Source: Pontiella agarivorans (GTDB taxonomy: Bacteria; Verrucomicrobiota; Kiritimatiellia; Kiritimatiellales; Pontiellaceae). Taken from it: 64,000 bases of DNA. The stretch is taken from positions 620,001 through 684,000 of the forward strand of contig NZ_JARVCO010000012.1 in NCBI RefSeq assembly GCF_034531395.1, written 5' to 3'. A program made the translations under genes and the position numbers. Positions 17,077-26,084 of the stretch are shown one piece after another; position 1 is the stretch's first letter; every line of letters starts with the position of its first letter. The notes beneath the pieces were generated by a model. That model was not told where the DNA came from, ran no database searches, and saw nothing but the letters and a program-made list of their open reading frames with translations.

Positions 17077-18009
17077 ATGAAAATAAAGATAGGATTAAGA
17101 CATGCCGCATCCAGTGATTGGAACCGTGTTGCAGAATTGATTTATATGTCGACGAATGCCTGGTATCAGGCGAAGGGAAATCCTCCGATCTTTCAGGGAG
17201 CTCCCGATTCCACCCGCCTTTTTTGCGAAGTGTATGATGAGCTGGATGCTTCCCGCTGCCTCATTGCGGCGGATGAAACCATGGGAAGCCTTGCCGGTTC
17301 CTGTTTTTATCATGACCGTGAAACCCATGTGTCGCTCGGTATCATGAACGTCCACCCTAATTATGCCGGACAAGGCGTTGCGCGGCAGTTATTGGAATAT
17401 ATCCTGAATTTTGCAGAAGAGCAGGGGAAACCGTTGCGTCTGGTTTCGAGTGCCATGAATCTGGATTCCTATTCTCTTTATAATCGTGCGGGCCTGGCTC
17501 CGTATGCGGTGTATCAGGATATGATTTTCGATGTGCCGGAAGAGGGCATTGAGGAGCGGACTCCCGAGGGCAAGCGGGTACGGAATGCTCAGCTTTCCGA
17601 TGTGGCGGCGATGGTTGCATTGGAAGAGGATGTTCTGGGGATTCGCCGTGGTTCTGATTTTGAATATTTTATAAAGAATAAAAGGGGCGATTGGCATATG
17701 AGCGTGATTGAAGATGAGCAAGGAAATCTTGATGGTTTTCTGGCTTCGATCTGGCATCCGGCCAGCACCATGCTGGGGCCGGGGTGTATGCGCTCCGATG
17801 AGTCGGCAGTTGCTCTGATCCGTCGCGAGCTGAATTTCCGCAAAGGAAAAACGATGGTTTGGCTGGTGCCGTCGGATCGCCCGGTCATAACGCAGGCCAT
17901 GTATGGACTGGGGGCAAAAAACTGCGAGCTCCATTTTGGCCAGACCACTGGAGAAGGGCCTTCCATTCGAGGAGTGGTGATGCCGACGTTTATGCCCGAA
18001 ACGGCCTAG
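17077..18009 (+). CDS. Tandem GNAT-fold acetyltransferase
   Basis: A 310-residue protein with two GNAT modules. The first (about residues 1-150) carries the acetyl-CoA loop in IMNVHPNYAGQGVARQLLEY and the SYSLYNRAGLAPY segment. The second (about 165-300) is divergent (RNAQLSDVAAMVALEEDVLG), with no clear pyrophosphate-binding loop, and may only form the interface. AGGAG precedes the ATG. Such proteins acetylate amines or peptides; the substrate is unknown. The gene follows the HGSNAT-like gene on the same strand and may share its transcript. Confidence 0.85.
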   Translation: MKIKIGLRHAASSDWNRVAELIYMSTNAWYQAKGNPPIFQGAPDSTRLFCEVYDELDASRCLIAADETMGSLAGSCFYHDRETHVSLGIMNVHPNYAGQGVARQLLEYILNFAEEQGKPLRLVSSAMNLDSYSLYNRAGLAPYAVYQDMIFDVPEEGIEERTPEGKRVRNAQLSDVAAMVALEEDVLGIRRGSDFEYFIKNKRGDWHMSVIEDEQGNLDGFLASIWHPASTMLGPGCMRSDESAVALIRRELNFRKGKTMVWLVPSDRPVITQAMYGLGAKNCELHFGQTTGEGPSIRGVVMPTFMPETA

Positions 18010-18115
18010 ATGATCGCGGTTTGATGACCGGGTGGTCACGCGGAAATCACGCATTCATATCTGACGAAGAACCGATTTTCTTCCTTTTCCGGCCTGTTTC
18101 TGCAACGTTTATTTC

Positions 18116-18940
18116 ATGAATCGAATATTCAGACCCTTGAAGTTTCAGACGCCGGTTTTTGAAGAGGGAAAACCGGTGTTTCCGGATGCGCCGCAGCGGG
18201 TAACGCCGTATATGCTGCATAATATGCGGAACTGGAAGTGGGAAGTGGAGATCAAGGAACTGACGCTGCAGTATGTAATGAGCGGGCATATTGCGTATCA
18301 AATGGAGGGGCAGACCGTCCGGGCGACGCGGGGAACCTGTTTTCTGTTCCGGCCGGGACAGCGGCTGAGCGGCCGGGCGATGGACGAAAGGCCGGTAACG
18401 ATGTTTGCGGCGCATTTTGCGGATCTTCCGGACGTTGAAAATATCCGAGGGTTGATTCATGCACCAATCCGTGAGGTCAGTCTGTTTGAAGCGACGGCGG
18501 AATATGCCGTGAAGTGCCGGCAGCGCGAAGAGTCTTCTTCCGGCATCCATACCGAAACGGCGCTGCGTCAATTGTTCCATCTGTTGCAGGATAATCTGGA
18601 TCTCGGGCATATTAGTGCGGTCCAGCAGCAGGTGGAAGCCCTGCTGGAGCAGATCAAACGTGAACCCGGTCTGGACTGGCGGGTGGACGTGATGTGCGGG
18701 AAAATCGGGATTTCGCGCTCGCAGCTGACTCGTTGGTTTAACCGGCTGACGGGAACTTCGCCTAACCGTTATGTGATTGAGCACCGTATTGCACAGGCGA
18801 TTCAGTTGCTGGGTATGACGACGAGTTCCATCGCCGATATCGCCGCTGCACTGGGCTATACCGATGTGCCCTTTTTTATCCGTCAGTTTCGCAAAGAAAC
18901 CGGGATGTCGCCGGGTTCGCTGAGAAAAGCGGAAGAATAG
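18116..18940 (+). CDS. AraC-family regulator with cupin-like N-terminal domain
   Basis: A 274-residue regulator. The first 110 residues resemble the cupin sugar-sensing domain of AraC proteins (ELTLQYVMSGHIAYQMEGQTV, then CFLFRPGQR). The last 100 are the double helix-turn-helix (MCGKIGISRSQLTRWFNRLTG; DIAAALGYTDVPFFIRQFRK; GMSPGSLRK). It is transcribed towards a Tat-Gfo/Idh plus DUF1080 pair, with a palindrome copy in the gap, and is their likely regulator by position. Confidence 0.87.
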   Translation: MNRIFRPLKFQTPVFEEGKPVFPDAPQRVTPYMLHNMRNWKWEVEIKELTLQYVMSGHIAYQMEGQTVRATRGTCFLFRPGQRLSGRAMDERPVTMFAAHFADLPDVENIRGLIHAPIREVSLFEATAEYAVKCRQREESSSGIHTETALRQLFHLLQDNLDLGHISAVQQQVEALLEQIKREPGLDWRVDVMCGKIGISRSQLTRWFNRLTGTSPNRYVIEHRIAQAIQLLGMTTSSIADIAAALGYTDVPFFIRQFRKETGMSPGSLRKAEE

Positions 18941-18955
18941 TGAGTGCTACAATAG

Positions 18956-18968
18956 TCCAACTATTGGA
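18956..18968. repeat. Dispersed palindrome copy, intergenic
   Basis: TCCAA-CTA-TTGGA, followed by AAAA, between the AraC gene stop and the Tat-Gfo/Idh start. The left outer bases differ from consensus (AATAG instead of TTTT). Confidence 0.6.
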
Positions 18969-19017
18969 AAAATAGTTTTCTTAGGGTTTGAAGGTCGTTT
19001 TGTTATATCTCTTCACT

Positions 19018-20319
19018 ATGAAAACAGAAAAAAGCACATCCTCTCTATCCCGTCGCAGTACGCTGAAAGCCGGCGTCTTCACCGCAGGTGCCGTCGCAGC
19101 GCCTACGATTATTCCAGCTTCCGTTCTGGGCGGTCAGGCACCATCGAAAAAACTGACGATGGGTTTTATCGGTGTCGGCAATCAGGGCACCAATGTGAAT
19201 TTGAAAAATTTCCTGTCGCAGGACGACTGCCGCGTTGTGGCGGTTTGCGATGTGAAGGCGAATAATCAGGACCATGCGCAGCAGATTGTGAATGAGAAAT
19301 ACGGTGATAAAGGGTGTGCCGGCATTCCGGATTTTCGCAATATGCTGGCTCGTAAGGATATCGATGCGGTCTGTATTTCCACGCCGGACCATTGGCACGT
19401 TCCGATGTCGATCCTGGCGATGGAAGCCGGTAAACATGTGATCAGCGAAAAACCGACCCTGACGATTGCCGAGGGGCGCGAGCTGGTGAAGGTGCAGAAG
19501 AAGACCGGAAAGGTGTTTACGGTCGGCCTTGAGGACCGTGCGGTTATTCATTATTACAAGCTGGCCGAGGCCGTCCGCAACGGAGCCATCGGCGACCTGA
19601 TTAAAATTGATGTGGGGCTGCCCTACAAATCCTGGAGTTATCCGAACATGCCGGAAATTCCTGTGCCCGATGATTTCAACTACAGCATGTGGCTGGGTCC
19701 TGCACCATATAAACCCTACACGGCAAACCGCACGGAGCCGCAGGCCTGGCGTCAGCAGGATGCCTTTGCCGCCGGTGTTCTGACCGATTGGGGTATGCAT
19801 CTGTGCGATACCGCCCAGGTCGCCAATTTCTCCGAACGGACCAGCGCGGTGAAAGCGGAACCCATTAAGTTCATCGTTCCGAAAAATTCCATGAACGACG
19901 TGCCGAACTATTTCGATCTGAAATTCACCTATGCAAACGGCGTCACGATGAATGTACTCTCGTCGCAGCCCCGTATCATGTTCTATGGAACTCAGGGCTG
20001 GTGCGGATGCGACGGATGGCGTGGCCAGTTGATGGCGCATGACAAGCGCATCCTGAAAGCGAGATATGAAGATAACAAAATCTGGAAGATGCCGCCCTAT
20101 GAGCAGCGCAATTTTCTCGATGTGGTACTTCATGGGGCAAAACCAAATTATGATGCTGAAGATCTGCATCGTCTGAGCACGACACTGCTGACCGGATCGA
20201 TTGCCATGAAGCTGAACCGGACGGTCAAATGGGATCCGGAAAAGGAAGAATTCCCCGGCGACAGCGAAGCCAATGCACTCCGTTCCCGCGAAACGTCCAA
20301 CGATTGGAAAAATGCTTAG
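19018..20319 (+). CDS. Tat-exported Gfo/Idh/MocA-family oxidoreductase
   Basis: A 433-residue oxidoreductase with a twin-arginine signal (LSRRSTLKAG at about residues 10-19, then a hydrophobic stretch ending PASVLGG). The Rossmann motif is GFIGVGNQGTNV, CISTPDHWHVPMS is the nucleotide edge and HVISEKPTLTI the EKP motif. ATG at 19018 is chosen so that the Tat signal is at the N-terminus. It is followed at 48 bases by a DUF1080 gene, repeating the pairing seen at 6327-8292. The C-terminal residues SNDWKNA are encoded by a palindrome copy. Periplasmic sugar oxidation (C3-keto formation) is the probable role. Confidence 0.9.
   Translation: MKTEKSTSSLSRRSTLKAGVFTAGAVAAPTIIPASVLGGQAPSKKLTMGFIGVGNQGTNVNLKNFLSQDDCRVVAVCDVKANNQDHAQQIVNEKYGDKGCAGIPDFRNMLARKDIDAVCISTPDHWHVPMSILAMEAGKHVISEKPTLTIAEGRELVKVQKKTGKVFTVGLEDRAVIHYYKLAEAVRNGAIGDLIKIDVGLPYKSWSYPNMPEIPVPDDFNYSMWLGPAPYKPYTANRTEPQAWRQQDAFAAGVLTDWGMHLCDTAQVANFSERTSAVKAEPIKFIVPKNSMNDVPNYFDLKFTYANGVTMNVLSSQPRIMFYGTQGWCGCDGWRGQLMAHDKRILKARYEDNKIWKMPPYEQRNFLDVVLHGAKPNYDAEDLHRLSTTLLTGSIAMKLNRTVKWDPEKEEFPGDSEANALRSRETSNDWKNA
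20296..20308. repeat. Dispersed palindrome copy at the 3' end of the Gfo/Idh gene
   Basis: TCCAA-CGA-TTGGA followed by AAAA. Same core as the galE and coaE copies. Read as S-N-D-W-K-N just before the stop codon. Confidence 0.6.
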
Positions 20320-20367
20320 TTTCTGTGTTCCCGGGCCGGGACTCACGTTCAATGAAAAAGGTACGAT

Positions 20368-21138
20368 ATGAAAAAAACAGCACTGACAGCATTACTCCTT
20401 TTCGCCGCCGCGGGTTATGCCGAAGAGGGGTTTCATATCTATAAAAGTCCGGGCGTCACCTGGACGCCGAAGATTCCGGGGCAGGAGTGGATTGTTCATC
20501 AGAAGGACCGTCCGCAGCCGCCGCGGGTTAAACCCGCTCCGTATCCGGGAATGACGCCGGCTCCGTCGGACGCGATACTGCTCTTTGACGGAACGTCACT
20601 GAATAAACTGAATACGAAATGTCCGGTCGTCGATGGCGCACTTCGGGTCAGCGGCGGCATTTCATCCAAGGATGCCTTCGGCGATTGCCAGCTTCACATT
20701 GAATGGCGGACGCCGACGGAGATTAATACCAATAAAATCAACAATTCGGGAAACAGCGGGATTTTCCTGATGGGAAAATATGAAATTCAGGTATTCGATT
20801 CTTATTCGGTGGAACTCTATGCCGATGGCTCGGCCGCTGCGGTCTATGGTCAGACGCCGCCGATGTTCAACGTCTGCCGGAAGCCGGGCGAGTGGCAGAC
20901 GTATGACATCTTTTTCAAAGCACCTGTGTTTGATGAAGAAACGCTGGTGACTCCGGCCTATGTCACGGTCATGCACAACGGAGTCTTTGTCCACGTTAAT
21001 ACCGAGATTACGGGACCGACCAAACACAATAAAGCGCTGCTCTACGAAGCACATGAACCCCGTCGGCCTTTCTGGATTCAGGCCCACGGCAGTCCGGTTG
21101 AGTATCGTAATATATGGATTCGGGATCTCGGAAAATAA
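20368..21138 (+). CDS. Secreted DUF1080 protein (3-keto-disaccharide hydrolase-like)
   Basis: A 256-residue protein with a signal peptide (MKKTALTALLLFAAAGYAEE) and a single DUF1080 fold (PF06439): DAILLFDGTSLNKLNT, INNSGNSGIFLMGKYEIQVF, and a closing FWIQAHGSPVEYRNIWIRDL. It belongs to the longer subgroup with a proline-rich linker (about residues 45-68) after the signal. It is paired with the upstream Tat oxidoreductase, and together they could oxidise and then cleave a glycoside through a 3-keto intermediate. Confidence 0.88.
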   Translation: MKKTALTALLLFAAAGYAEEGFHIYKSPGVTWTPKIPGQEWIVHQKDRPQPPRVKPAPYPGMTPAPSDAILLFDGTSLNKLNTKCPVVDGALRVSGGISSKDAFGDCQLHIEWRTPTEINTNKINNSGNSGIFLMGKYEIQVFDSYSVELYADGSAAAVYGQTPPMFNVCRKPGEWQTYDIFFKAPVFDEETLVTPAYVTVMHNGVFVHVNTEITGPTKHNKALLYEAHEPRRPFWIQAHGSPVEYRNIWIRDLGK

Positions 21139-21156
21139 AGCGGCAGGGAGCTTTTG

Positions 21157-21843
21157 CTATTGTCCGGAAGCTTTAACGAGGGCGAAAAAACGGTCTTCGT
21201 ATTTTTCCCACAGATTGTTGAGTTTCAGCATTTTGGCCAGACCGTTTATTTTTGAAGGATCACGCGAGGCTTCGAGAAAGGCCTGATCGATATTATCGGT
21301 CAGGCGTTTCTTCATATCAACAGACTGCTGCTGGAAATCCTGCATATTGCCCTGGGCGGAATGCTGAACGAGGTCGACCATCAGCTTCATCAGGCAGACT
21401 TCCCACGGATCATCAACGCCGACCAGAATGGAACTTAACGGATCATCTTTTTCCGCCACTTCCTGTTTAACGCGGTCGAGCACATTGTTGATGTGATCGC
21501 TCACCACGTATTCTTTCAATTCCTGTTTTTCCAGCGAAAATCCATATTGAATGATCCGGAGCTCATTCGCATGTTCGCGCAGCCAGTCGGCATACTCCTG
21601 GGCCTCGGCGCCCAGATCGCCGACATCCACCTGGCCCAGTGACTGCGGGGTGATGATGGCCGGTTTCAGTGCCTTCAGGTGGCCTTCGCGGACCACCACT
21701 TTGTCCAGGCTGTCCATATGCTGGCATACCAGATAGTAATTCACCACGGTATCGCCGAAGGTCTCCAATTGGCCGGTGGGTGTGGTAATCAGTTCGGTAT
21801 TGTTTACCGCATACCAGAAATCAAACTGTTTATCGTTGCTCAT
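21157..21843 (-). CDS. Unknown protein encoded directly downstream of smc
   Basis: A 228-residue soluble, acidic, mainly helical protein that I do not recognise. It has no signal peptide, no membrane segment and no obvious catalytic motif. It opens with FDFWYAVNNTELITTP and has a central amphipathic helical part (YADWLREHANELRIIQYGFS). It starts 51 bases after smc on the same strand, so it is probably co-transcribed with smc. A link with chromosome segregation is possible but only positional. It shows no similarity I can see to ScpA or ScpB. Confidence 0.7.
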   Translation of the reverse strand: MSNDKQFDFWYAVNNTELITTPTGQLETFGDTVVNYYLVCQHMDSLDKVVVREGHLKALKPAIITPQSLGQVDVGDLGAEAQEYADWLREHANELRIIQYGFSLEKQELKEYVVSDHINNVLDRVKQEVAEKDDPLSSILVGVDDPWEVCLMKLMVDLVQHSAQGNMQDFQQQSVDMKKRLTDNIDQAFLEASRDPSKINGLAKMLKLNNLWEKYEDRFFALVKASGQ

Positions 21844-21894
21844 AACGTACTGGACCTGTCTGTTTGAGTAATGTTCGGAAGATGAGTCGAATAC

Positions 21895-24800
21895 TTACTT
21901 CATATTCTTTTCGTTGGCCTGATAGTCGGCAAATTTCATTGAAACCACCTTGGAGATGCCGCGGGTCTGCATGGTGACACCGTAGATGACACTGGCTGCG
22001 GCAATGGTCTGGCGGCTGTGGGTAATGATAATAAACTGCGACTGAGTCAGAAAATCGGTCAGGGCTTCGACAAAGCGGTTGATGTTGGCATCGTCGAGCG
22101 CCGCGTCGAGCTCGTCGAGCACGCAGAAGGGGCTCGGCTTCACTTTAAACAGCGAGAAAAGCAGGGCCACAGCGGTCATCGTGCGCTCACCGCCGGAAAG
22201 CAGCGAGATGGTCTGCAGTTTTTTTCCGGGGGGGCGGGCGATGATTTCAATGCCGGCTTCAAGCACGTCTTCGTCGTCGGTGAGCACCAGTTTGGCGGAA
22301 CCTCCGCCAAAGAGCTTTTTAAACATTTCCTGAAACTCGGTGTTCACCTTATTGAAGGTATCTTTAAAAAGTTCAGTGGTTGTGTTGTTGATCGTTTTGA
22401 TCATATCCAGCAGCTGCTGTTTTGCGGCGGCGAGGTCTTCCTGTTGCTTCAGAAGAAAGGTATAGCGCTCTTCATGTTCGGCATGCTCTTCGATGGCAAC
22501 AAGGTTCACCGGTCCCATTGAATTGAGTTTAGCCTGCAGTTCGGCCACGCGGGTTTCGATGACTTCGCGTTCCGGAACTTCATCGTTTTCCCAGTGGGGA
22601 GCTTCGGCTTCCGCCAGCTCCTCTTTGGTGATTTGGTAGGCACCGGTGACGCGCTCCAGGGCATTGTCGTGGCGCATGGTGAACTCGGCCTTTTCCACCT
22701 CATACGTTGATTTTTTATTCAGTTCATTTTCCAGATCGCGCCGGATCACCTGCAGACGGTTTTCCGCCGTGGTCAGAATCTGAATGGTTTCTTCGCGGCG
22801 GGAACGTTCTGCTTCAAGCGTTCGGGTGGTTTCATCCAGCCGATCTTCCAGAGGCTGGATTTTATTCTGTTCGTCCTCGATGGAAACCTTGAGGTCTTCA
22901 ATGCGGCGGTTATAGGAATCCACGCCGCTCGACCGTTCGTTAATCAGTTCCTCAAGTTCAGCGATGCGGGCTTCCATCGGCTGTTTCCGGTTGTTGAGGT
23001 GTTCGAGGATATTGGTTTTCTGGGAATAAACAATGCGATGCTCGGACGTGATCTGAAGAGCGCTGTTGCGCTCCTCTTCAACGGTGGTCAGCATACGGGT
23101 CTGCTCCGCACTGGCCTGGCGTACTTCGGACTGGCGGTTACGGCAGTTCTGCAGTTCTGTGGCCAGTTTCCGGCGCATCTCAGCGCCTTCACTTTCGTTC
23201 TCCTGCAGATTATTGAATTCAAAGGTTACGGTTTCAACACGATTGCGTGCGGTTTTGGTTTCCCGGCTGACCACCTGCAGTTCACCTTCCTGTAAGGCAA
23301 GTTCGCGCCGGAATTCTTCGAGCATCTGGCGGGCGCTGTTAATGGATTCCACCATGGTTGATTCGTCGGACCGCAGTGTTTCAAGCTGGTTTTCCAGTGT
23401 CAGGATCTCTTCCTCCAGTCCGTTGATTTCGCTTTGCAACTGCTCGCGTAACTGATGGCGGGCGAGCGGACTTTTATCCTCGGTGCCCGGCATCCAGATC
23501 TCCGATGCGCCGCATCCGGAAATCACGGTACCGTTCTGGGTCACGACCACCGTGTCGGCGGACAGTACGTCGGGAATCTCCACCTCGGAGCCGACCACAC
23601 GCACATTCCAGAAAAGACGGCGAATCAGCGGAGCGACGGCATCATCAAAAGTAATACAGTCGATCAGCGCCCGGCCGATGGCGGAGGAGTCCAGTTGGGC
23701 TTCTTCCCTGGCTGAGGCCACACTCAGCAGGCGGGCACTGCCGGCTTCATTATCGCGCAGCCAGTTGAGTGTCTCGCGCGCAAAGGCTTCATCGCGAACC
23801 ACAACGGCATCGATGCAGGGGCGCAGAATGGCTTCCAGTGCGGTCTGATATTCCGGCGAAGTGGTCATTTGTTCGGCCAGCGGTCCGATAATGCCGGAAT
23901 GGTCGGGGGTGAAATCATCCGGGGGATTGAGCAGGATTTGTGCGCCGGGCGGGAACCCTTCCTGCCGGGCTTCGCCGCCGGAAAGCATTTCATGCCGGGC
24001 GCGCTTGGCGGCCGCGGTTTTCTGCAGTTCGTTGAGCTTGCGTTCACTTTCAACAATGCGGTCTTTGCGCGATGCCCGGTCGGAATTGAGGCTGTTCAGG
24101 GTATCGGCCTGTTCAGCCACCTTACTCTGAAGTGTTTCAACCATTGCCGTCATTTCCTCTTCACGTTCGGTAAACGAGGCCAGCGAGCGTTCGAGTTCGG
24201 CCTTTTCGGTGGCGAGTCGTTCCTTTTTCAGCATGGCCTCGCGGTCGCGTGCGTCGAGGGCATTCAGTTCATTCTGCATTTTGGAGGCTTTGGAATCGAG
24301 AGCGACGGATTCATTGCGCAGCTCGTTGAGAGCCATCCGTGTGGCATTCATTTTTTCTTCGGCCTGTTTCTGAATTTCGGTGACTTTTTCCAGTTCAATG
24401 CCGGCCGCCTCTTTTTCGACTTCCGCTTCCTGAATGTTGCTGATGATTTGTTCAAGTTCTGCCCGGTGAGACTCCAGGCGCACCCGCGCCTCCTCCGTCT
24501 CCTGCGTATTGCGCTGGGCCAGCGTGGTCAGCTCGGCAATCCGGTCGGTGTTCATGGTGATCAGGTTTCTGGTCCGCTCCAGTTCACTCCGGGCGGCGGA
24601 AGCCTGTTCCATCGCCTGCGAAATGCTTTCTTCCAGCCGGGTAAGGGCGGAGCGTGAATTTTTTGCTTCTGCTTCCGCGGATTCCACTTGTTTGTGGAGC
24701 TCATTGACCTTGTGTTCCAGCACCTGGAGTTCGCCGGAAAGCTCGTTGATCTTCTGGGCATATTCTTTCAGACGCTGGTTTGTGACATAAAGATCCAGGC

Positions 24801-25470
24801 TGCGCATCTCTTCCGAGAGTTCTTTATAGCGCCGGGCTTTTCCGGCCTGGCGCTGAAGCGAGATGATCTGTCGTTTCACTTCGCGCACGACATCGTCGAG
24901 GCGGAGCAGGTTGGCCTCGGTATGCTCCAGTTTGCGCAGGGCCTCTTTTTTGTCGGCTTTGTATTTGGTGATGCCTGCGGCTTCTTCAAAAACGGTGCGG
25001 CGGTCATCGGCACGCGCCGAAAGAATCTGGTCGATTTTTCCCTGTTCGAGTACGGAGTAGGAATCGGTGCCGACGCCGGTATCCATGAACAGACGCTGGA
25101 TGTCTTTTAAGCGGCAGGCTTTGCGGTTCAGAAAATAGCCCGATTCGCCGGAGCGGAAAACGCGGCGGGTAATGCAGACTTCGTCGTATTCAATGCCGAG
25201 GGCTTCCGTGCAGTCGGCCAGCGTGATGCTGACCTCGGCCATGCCGAGCGGTTTGGACGAGTCGGTACCGTTGAAAATGACGTCTTCCATTTTCGCTCCG
25301 CGCAAGGCGCGGGCACGCTGTTCACCGAGTACCCAGCGAACGGCGTCGGAAACATTACTTTTTCCGCAGCCGTTCGGACCCACAATCGCCGTCATACCCG
25401 GCTCGAAGTCCAGCTTGGTCTTATTCGCGAAGCTTTTAAATCCAACAATTTCCAGGGTTTTCAGATACAC
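21895..25470 (-). CDS. smc: Chromosome segregation protein SMC
   Basis: The structural maintenance of chromosomes ATPase, which organises and segregates the chromosome as a ring-shaped dimer. At 1191 residues it has normal full length. The N-terminal head shows Walker A GPNGCGKSN near residue 32 and VLGEQRARALRG. Long coiled coils (about 165-500 and 660-1010) flank the hinge (about 510-650, HSGIIGPLAEQM). The C-terminal head has the signature LLSGGERTMTAVALLF and Walker B CVLDELDAALDDANI. The start is GTG, fixed by GGAGGA just upstream. The neighbouring downstream gene is the unknown protein at 21157. Confidence 0.97.
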   Translation of the reverse strand: MYLKTLEIVGFKSFANKTKLDFEPGMTAIVGPNGCGKSNVSDAVRWVLGEQRARALRGAKMEDVIFNGTDSSKPLGMAEVSITLADCTEALGIEYDEVCITRRVFRSGESGYFLNRKACRLKDIQRLFMDTGVGTDSYSVLEQGKIDQILSARADDRRTVFEEAAGITKYKADKKEALRKLEHTEANLLRLDDVVREVKRQIISLQRQAGKARRYKELSEEMRSLDLYVTNQRLKEYAQKINELSGELQVLEHKVNELHKQVESAEAEAKNSRSALTRLEESISQAMEQASAARSELERTRNLITMNTDRIAELTTLAQRNTQETEEARVRLESHRAELEQIISNIQEAEVEKEAAGIELEKVTEIQKQAEEKMNATRMALNELRNESVALDSKASKMQNELNALDARDREAMLKKERLATEKAELERSLASFTEREEEMTAMVETLQSKVAEQADTLNSLNSDRASRKDRIVESERKLNELQKTAAAKRARHEMLSGGEARQEGFPPGAQILLNPPDDFTPDHSGIIGPLAEQMTTSPEYQTALEAILRPCIDAVVVRDEAFARETLNWLRDNEAGSARLLSVASAREEAQLDSSAIGRALIDCITFDDAVAPLIRRLFWNVRVVGSEVEIPDVLSADTVVVTQNGTVISGCGASEIWMPGTEDKSPLARHQLREQLQSEINGLEEEILTLENQLETLRSDESTMVESINSARQMLEEFRRELALQEGELQVVSRETKTARNRVETVTFEFNNLQENESEGAEMRRKLATELQNCRNRQSEVRQASAEQTRMLTTVEEERNSALQITSEHRIVYSQKTNILEHLNNRKQPMEARIAELEELINERSSGVDSYNRRIEDLKVSIEDEQNKIQPLEDRLDETTRTLEAERSRREETIQILTTAENRLQVIRRDLENELNKKSTYEVEKAEFTMRHDNALERVTGAYQITKEELAEAEAPHWENDEVPEREVIETRVAELQAKLNSMGPVNLVAIEEHAEHEERYTFLLKQQEDLAAAKQQLLDMIKTINNTTTELFKDTFNKVNTEFQEMFKKLFGGGSAKLVLTDDEDVLEAGIEIIARPPGKKLQTISLLSGGERTMTAVALLFSLFKVKPSPFCVLDELDAALDDANINRFVEALTDFLTQSQFIIITHSRQTIAAASVIYGVTMQTRGISKVVSMKFADYQANEKNMK

Positions 25471-25624
25471 AAATCTTCCTCCAAAAAAGCGATCGCCGAA
25501 ACTAACACAATCCGCAGAACGGAGAGAAACCGAAACTGGGTGGAAATAGGGCGTTCGGACAGGCGGAATAATTTAGAAAAACCGGGGCAGGGAATTATTC
25601 TGCCTTCACCTTACATGGCCTAAT
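25471..25624. other. Upstream region of smc
   Basis: No gene. It contains the smc ribosome binding site (minus strand) and an imperfect inverted repeat, GGCAG...CTGCC, at about 25586-25604. The smc promoter should be here but I cannot single out a clear one. Confidence 0.4.
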
Positions 25625-25947
25625 ATGGAGTCCGGAATGACATTTACTCAGAGGAAAACGGAACCGTGGTACCGGAGCAGAACGGATGCCGGGGCACGAA
25701 GCGGTATGAAAAGGCGGGCAATGAATATGCTACTGGAGATTGAGCCCAGCGGGGAGATCCGGGGCATGTGCTGCCGATACCTGTCGATTTCTGTGTACTG
25801 AAGGGTAAGGGAACGGTGTCGGTTGGCGAAGGGGGACTCAACATCTCCGGGGGTCAGATGATTTCTTTCGCGCCGGATTTTTCCAGTAGCTGGAAGAATG
25901 AGATCTCGACCCCGGCTGAGGCTTTCGTGATCAAATCCATCGGATAG
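25625..25947 (+). pseudogene. Frameshifted cupin-domain gene
   Basis: Reading frame 1 gives ENGTVVPEQNGCRG and YEKAGNEYA up to about 25707. A second frame continues the fold with NMLLEIEPSGEI (about 25705-25750). Frame 1 then resumes with PGHVLPIPVDFCVLKGKGTV and ISGGQMISFAPDFSSSWKNE, ending FVIKSIG and a TAG at 25945. Pieced together this is a small single-domain cupin (normal pattern 'PvHvh..P.dfyVLeGeGtv.vg....l.aGd.v...p...H.wrN'). At least two compensating frameshifts and a TGA in the intervening frame interrupt it. The codons for FSSSWKN contain a perfect palindrome copy (25881-25895), where cupins normally have a 'H.WrN' turn. Confidence 0.55.
25881..25895. repeat. Dispersed palindrome copy inside the cupin pseudogene
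   Basis: TTCCAG-TAG-CTGGAA, perfect 6-bp arms, preceded by TTT. Confidence 0.65.
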
Positions 25948-26084
25948 AGCTGTTTGGCAGAGGCAGGTACGGGCTGCTTCAATGCAGCAACGGCGGAATC
26001 GAAGAGTGTAGATGCTGCAATTTGCACATGAGAGCATTTTTTAAATATGTGGTAACGGTTTTGATCTTTCAGTATGGTTAAGTT

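Noticed and set aside
22846-22860. TTCCAGAGGCTGGAT in smc (and xQxLE stretches at 24714 and, in accA, 61817) as repeat copies
   Set aside because: These lie in coiled-coil or conserved helices where Q-x-L-E is common, and the outer T/A arms are absent. Not counted as firm copies.
25648-26037. Minus-strand open frames over the cupin remnant
   Set aside because: The plus strand gives recognisable cupin segments in two frames, while the minus-strand translations look random.
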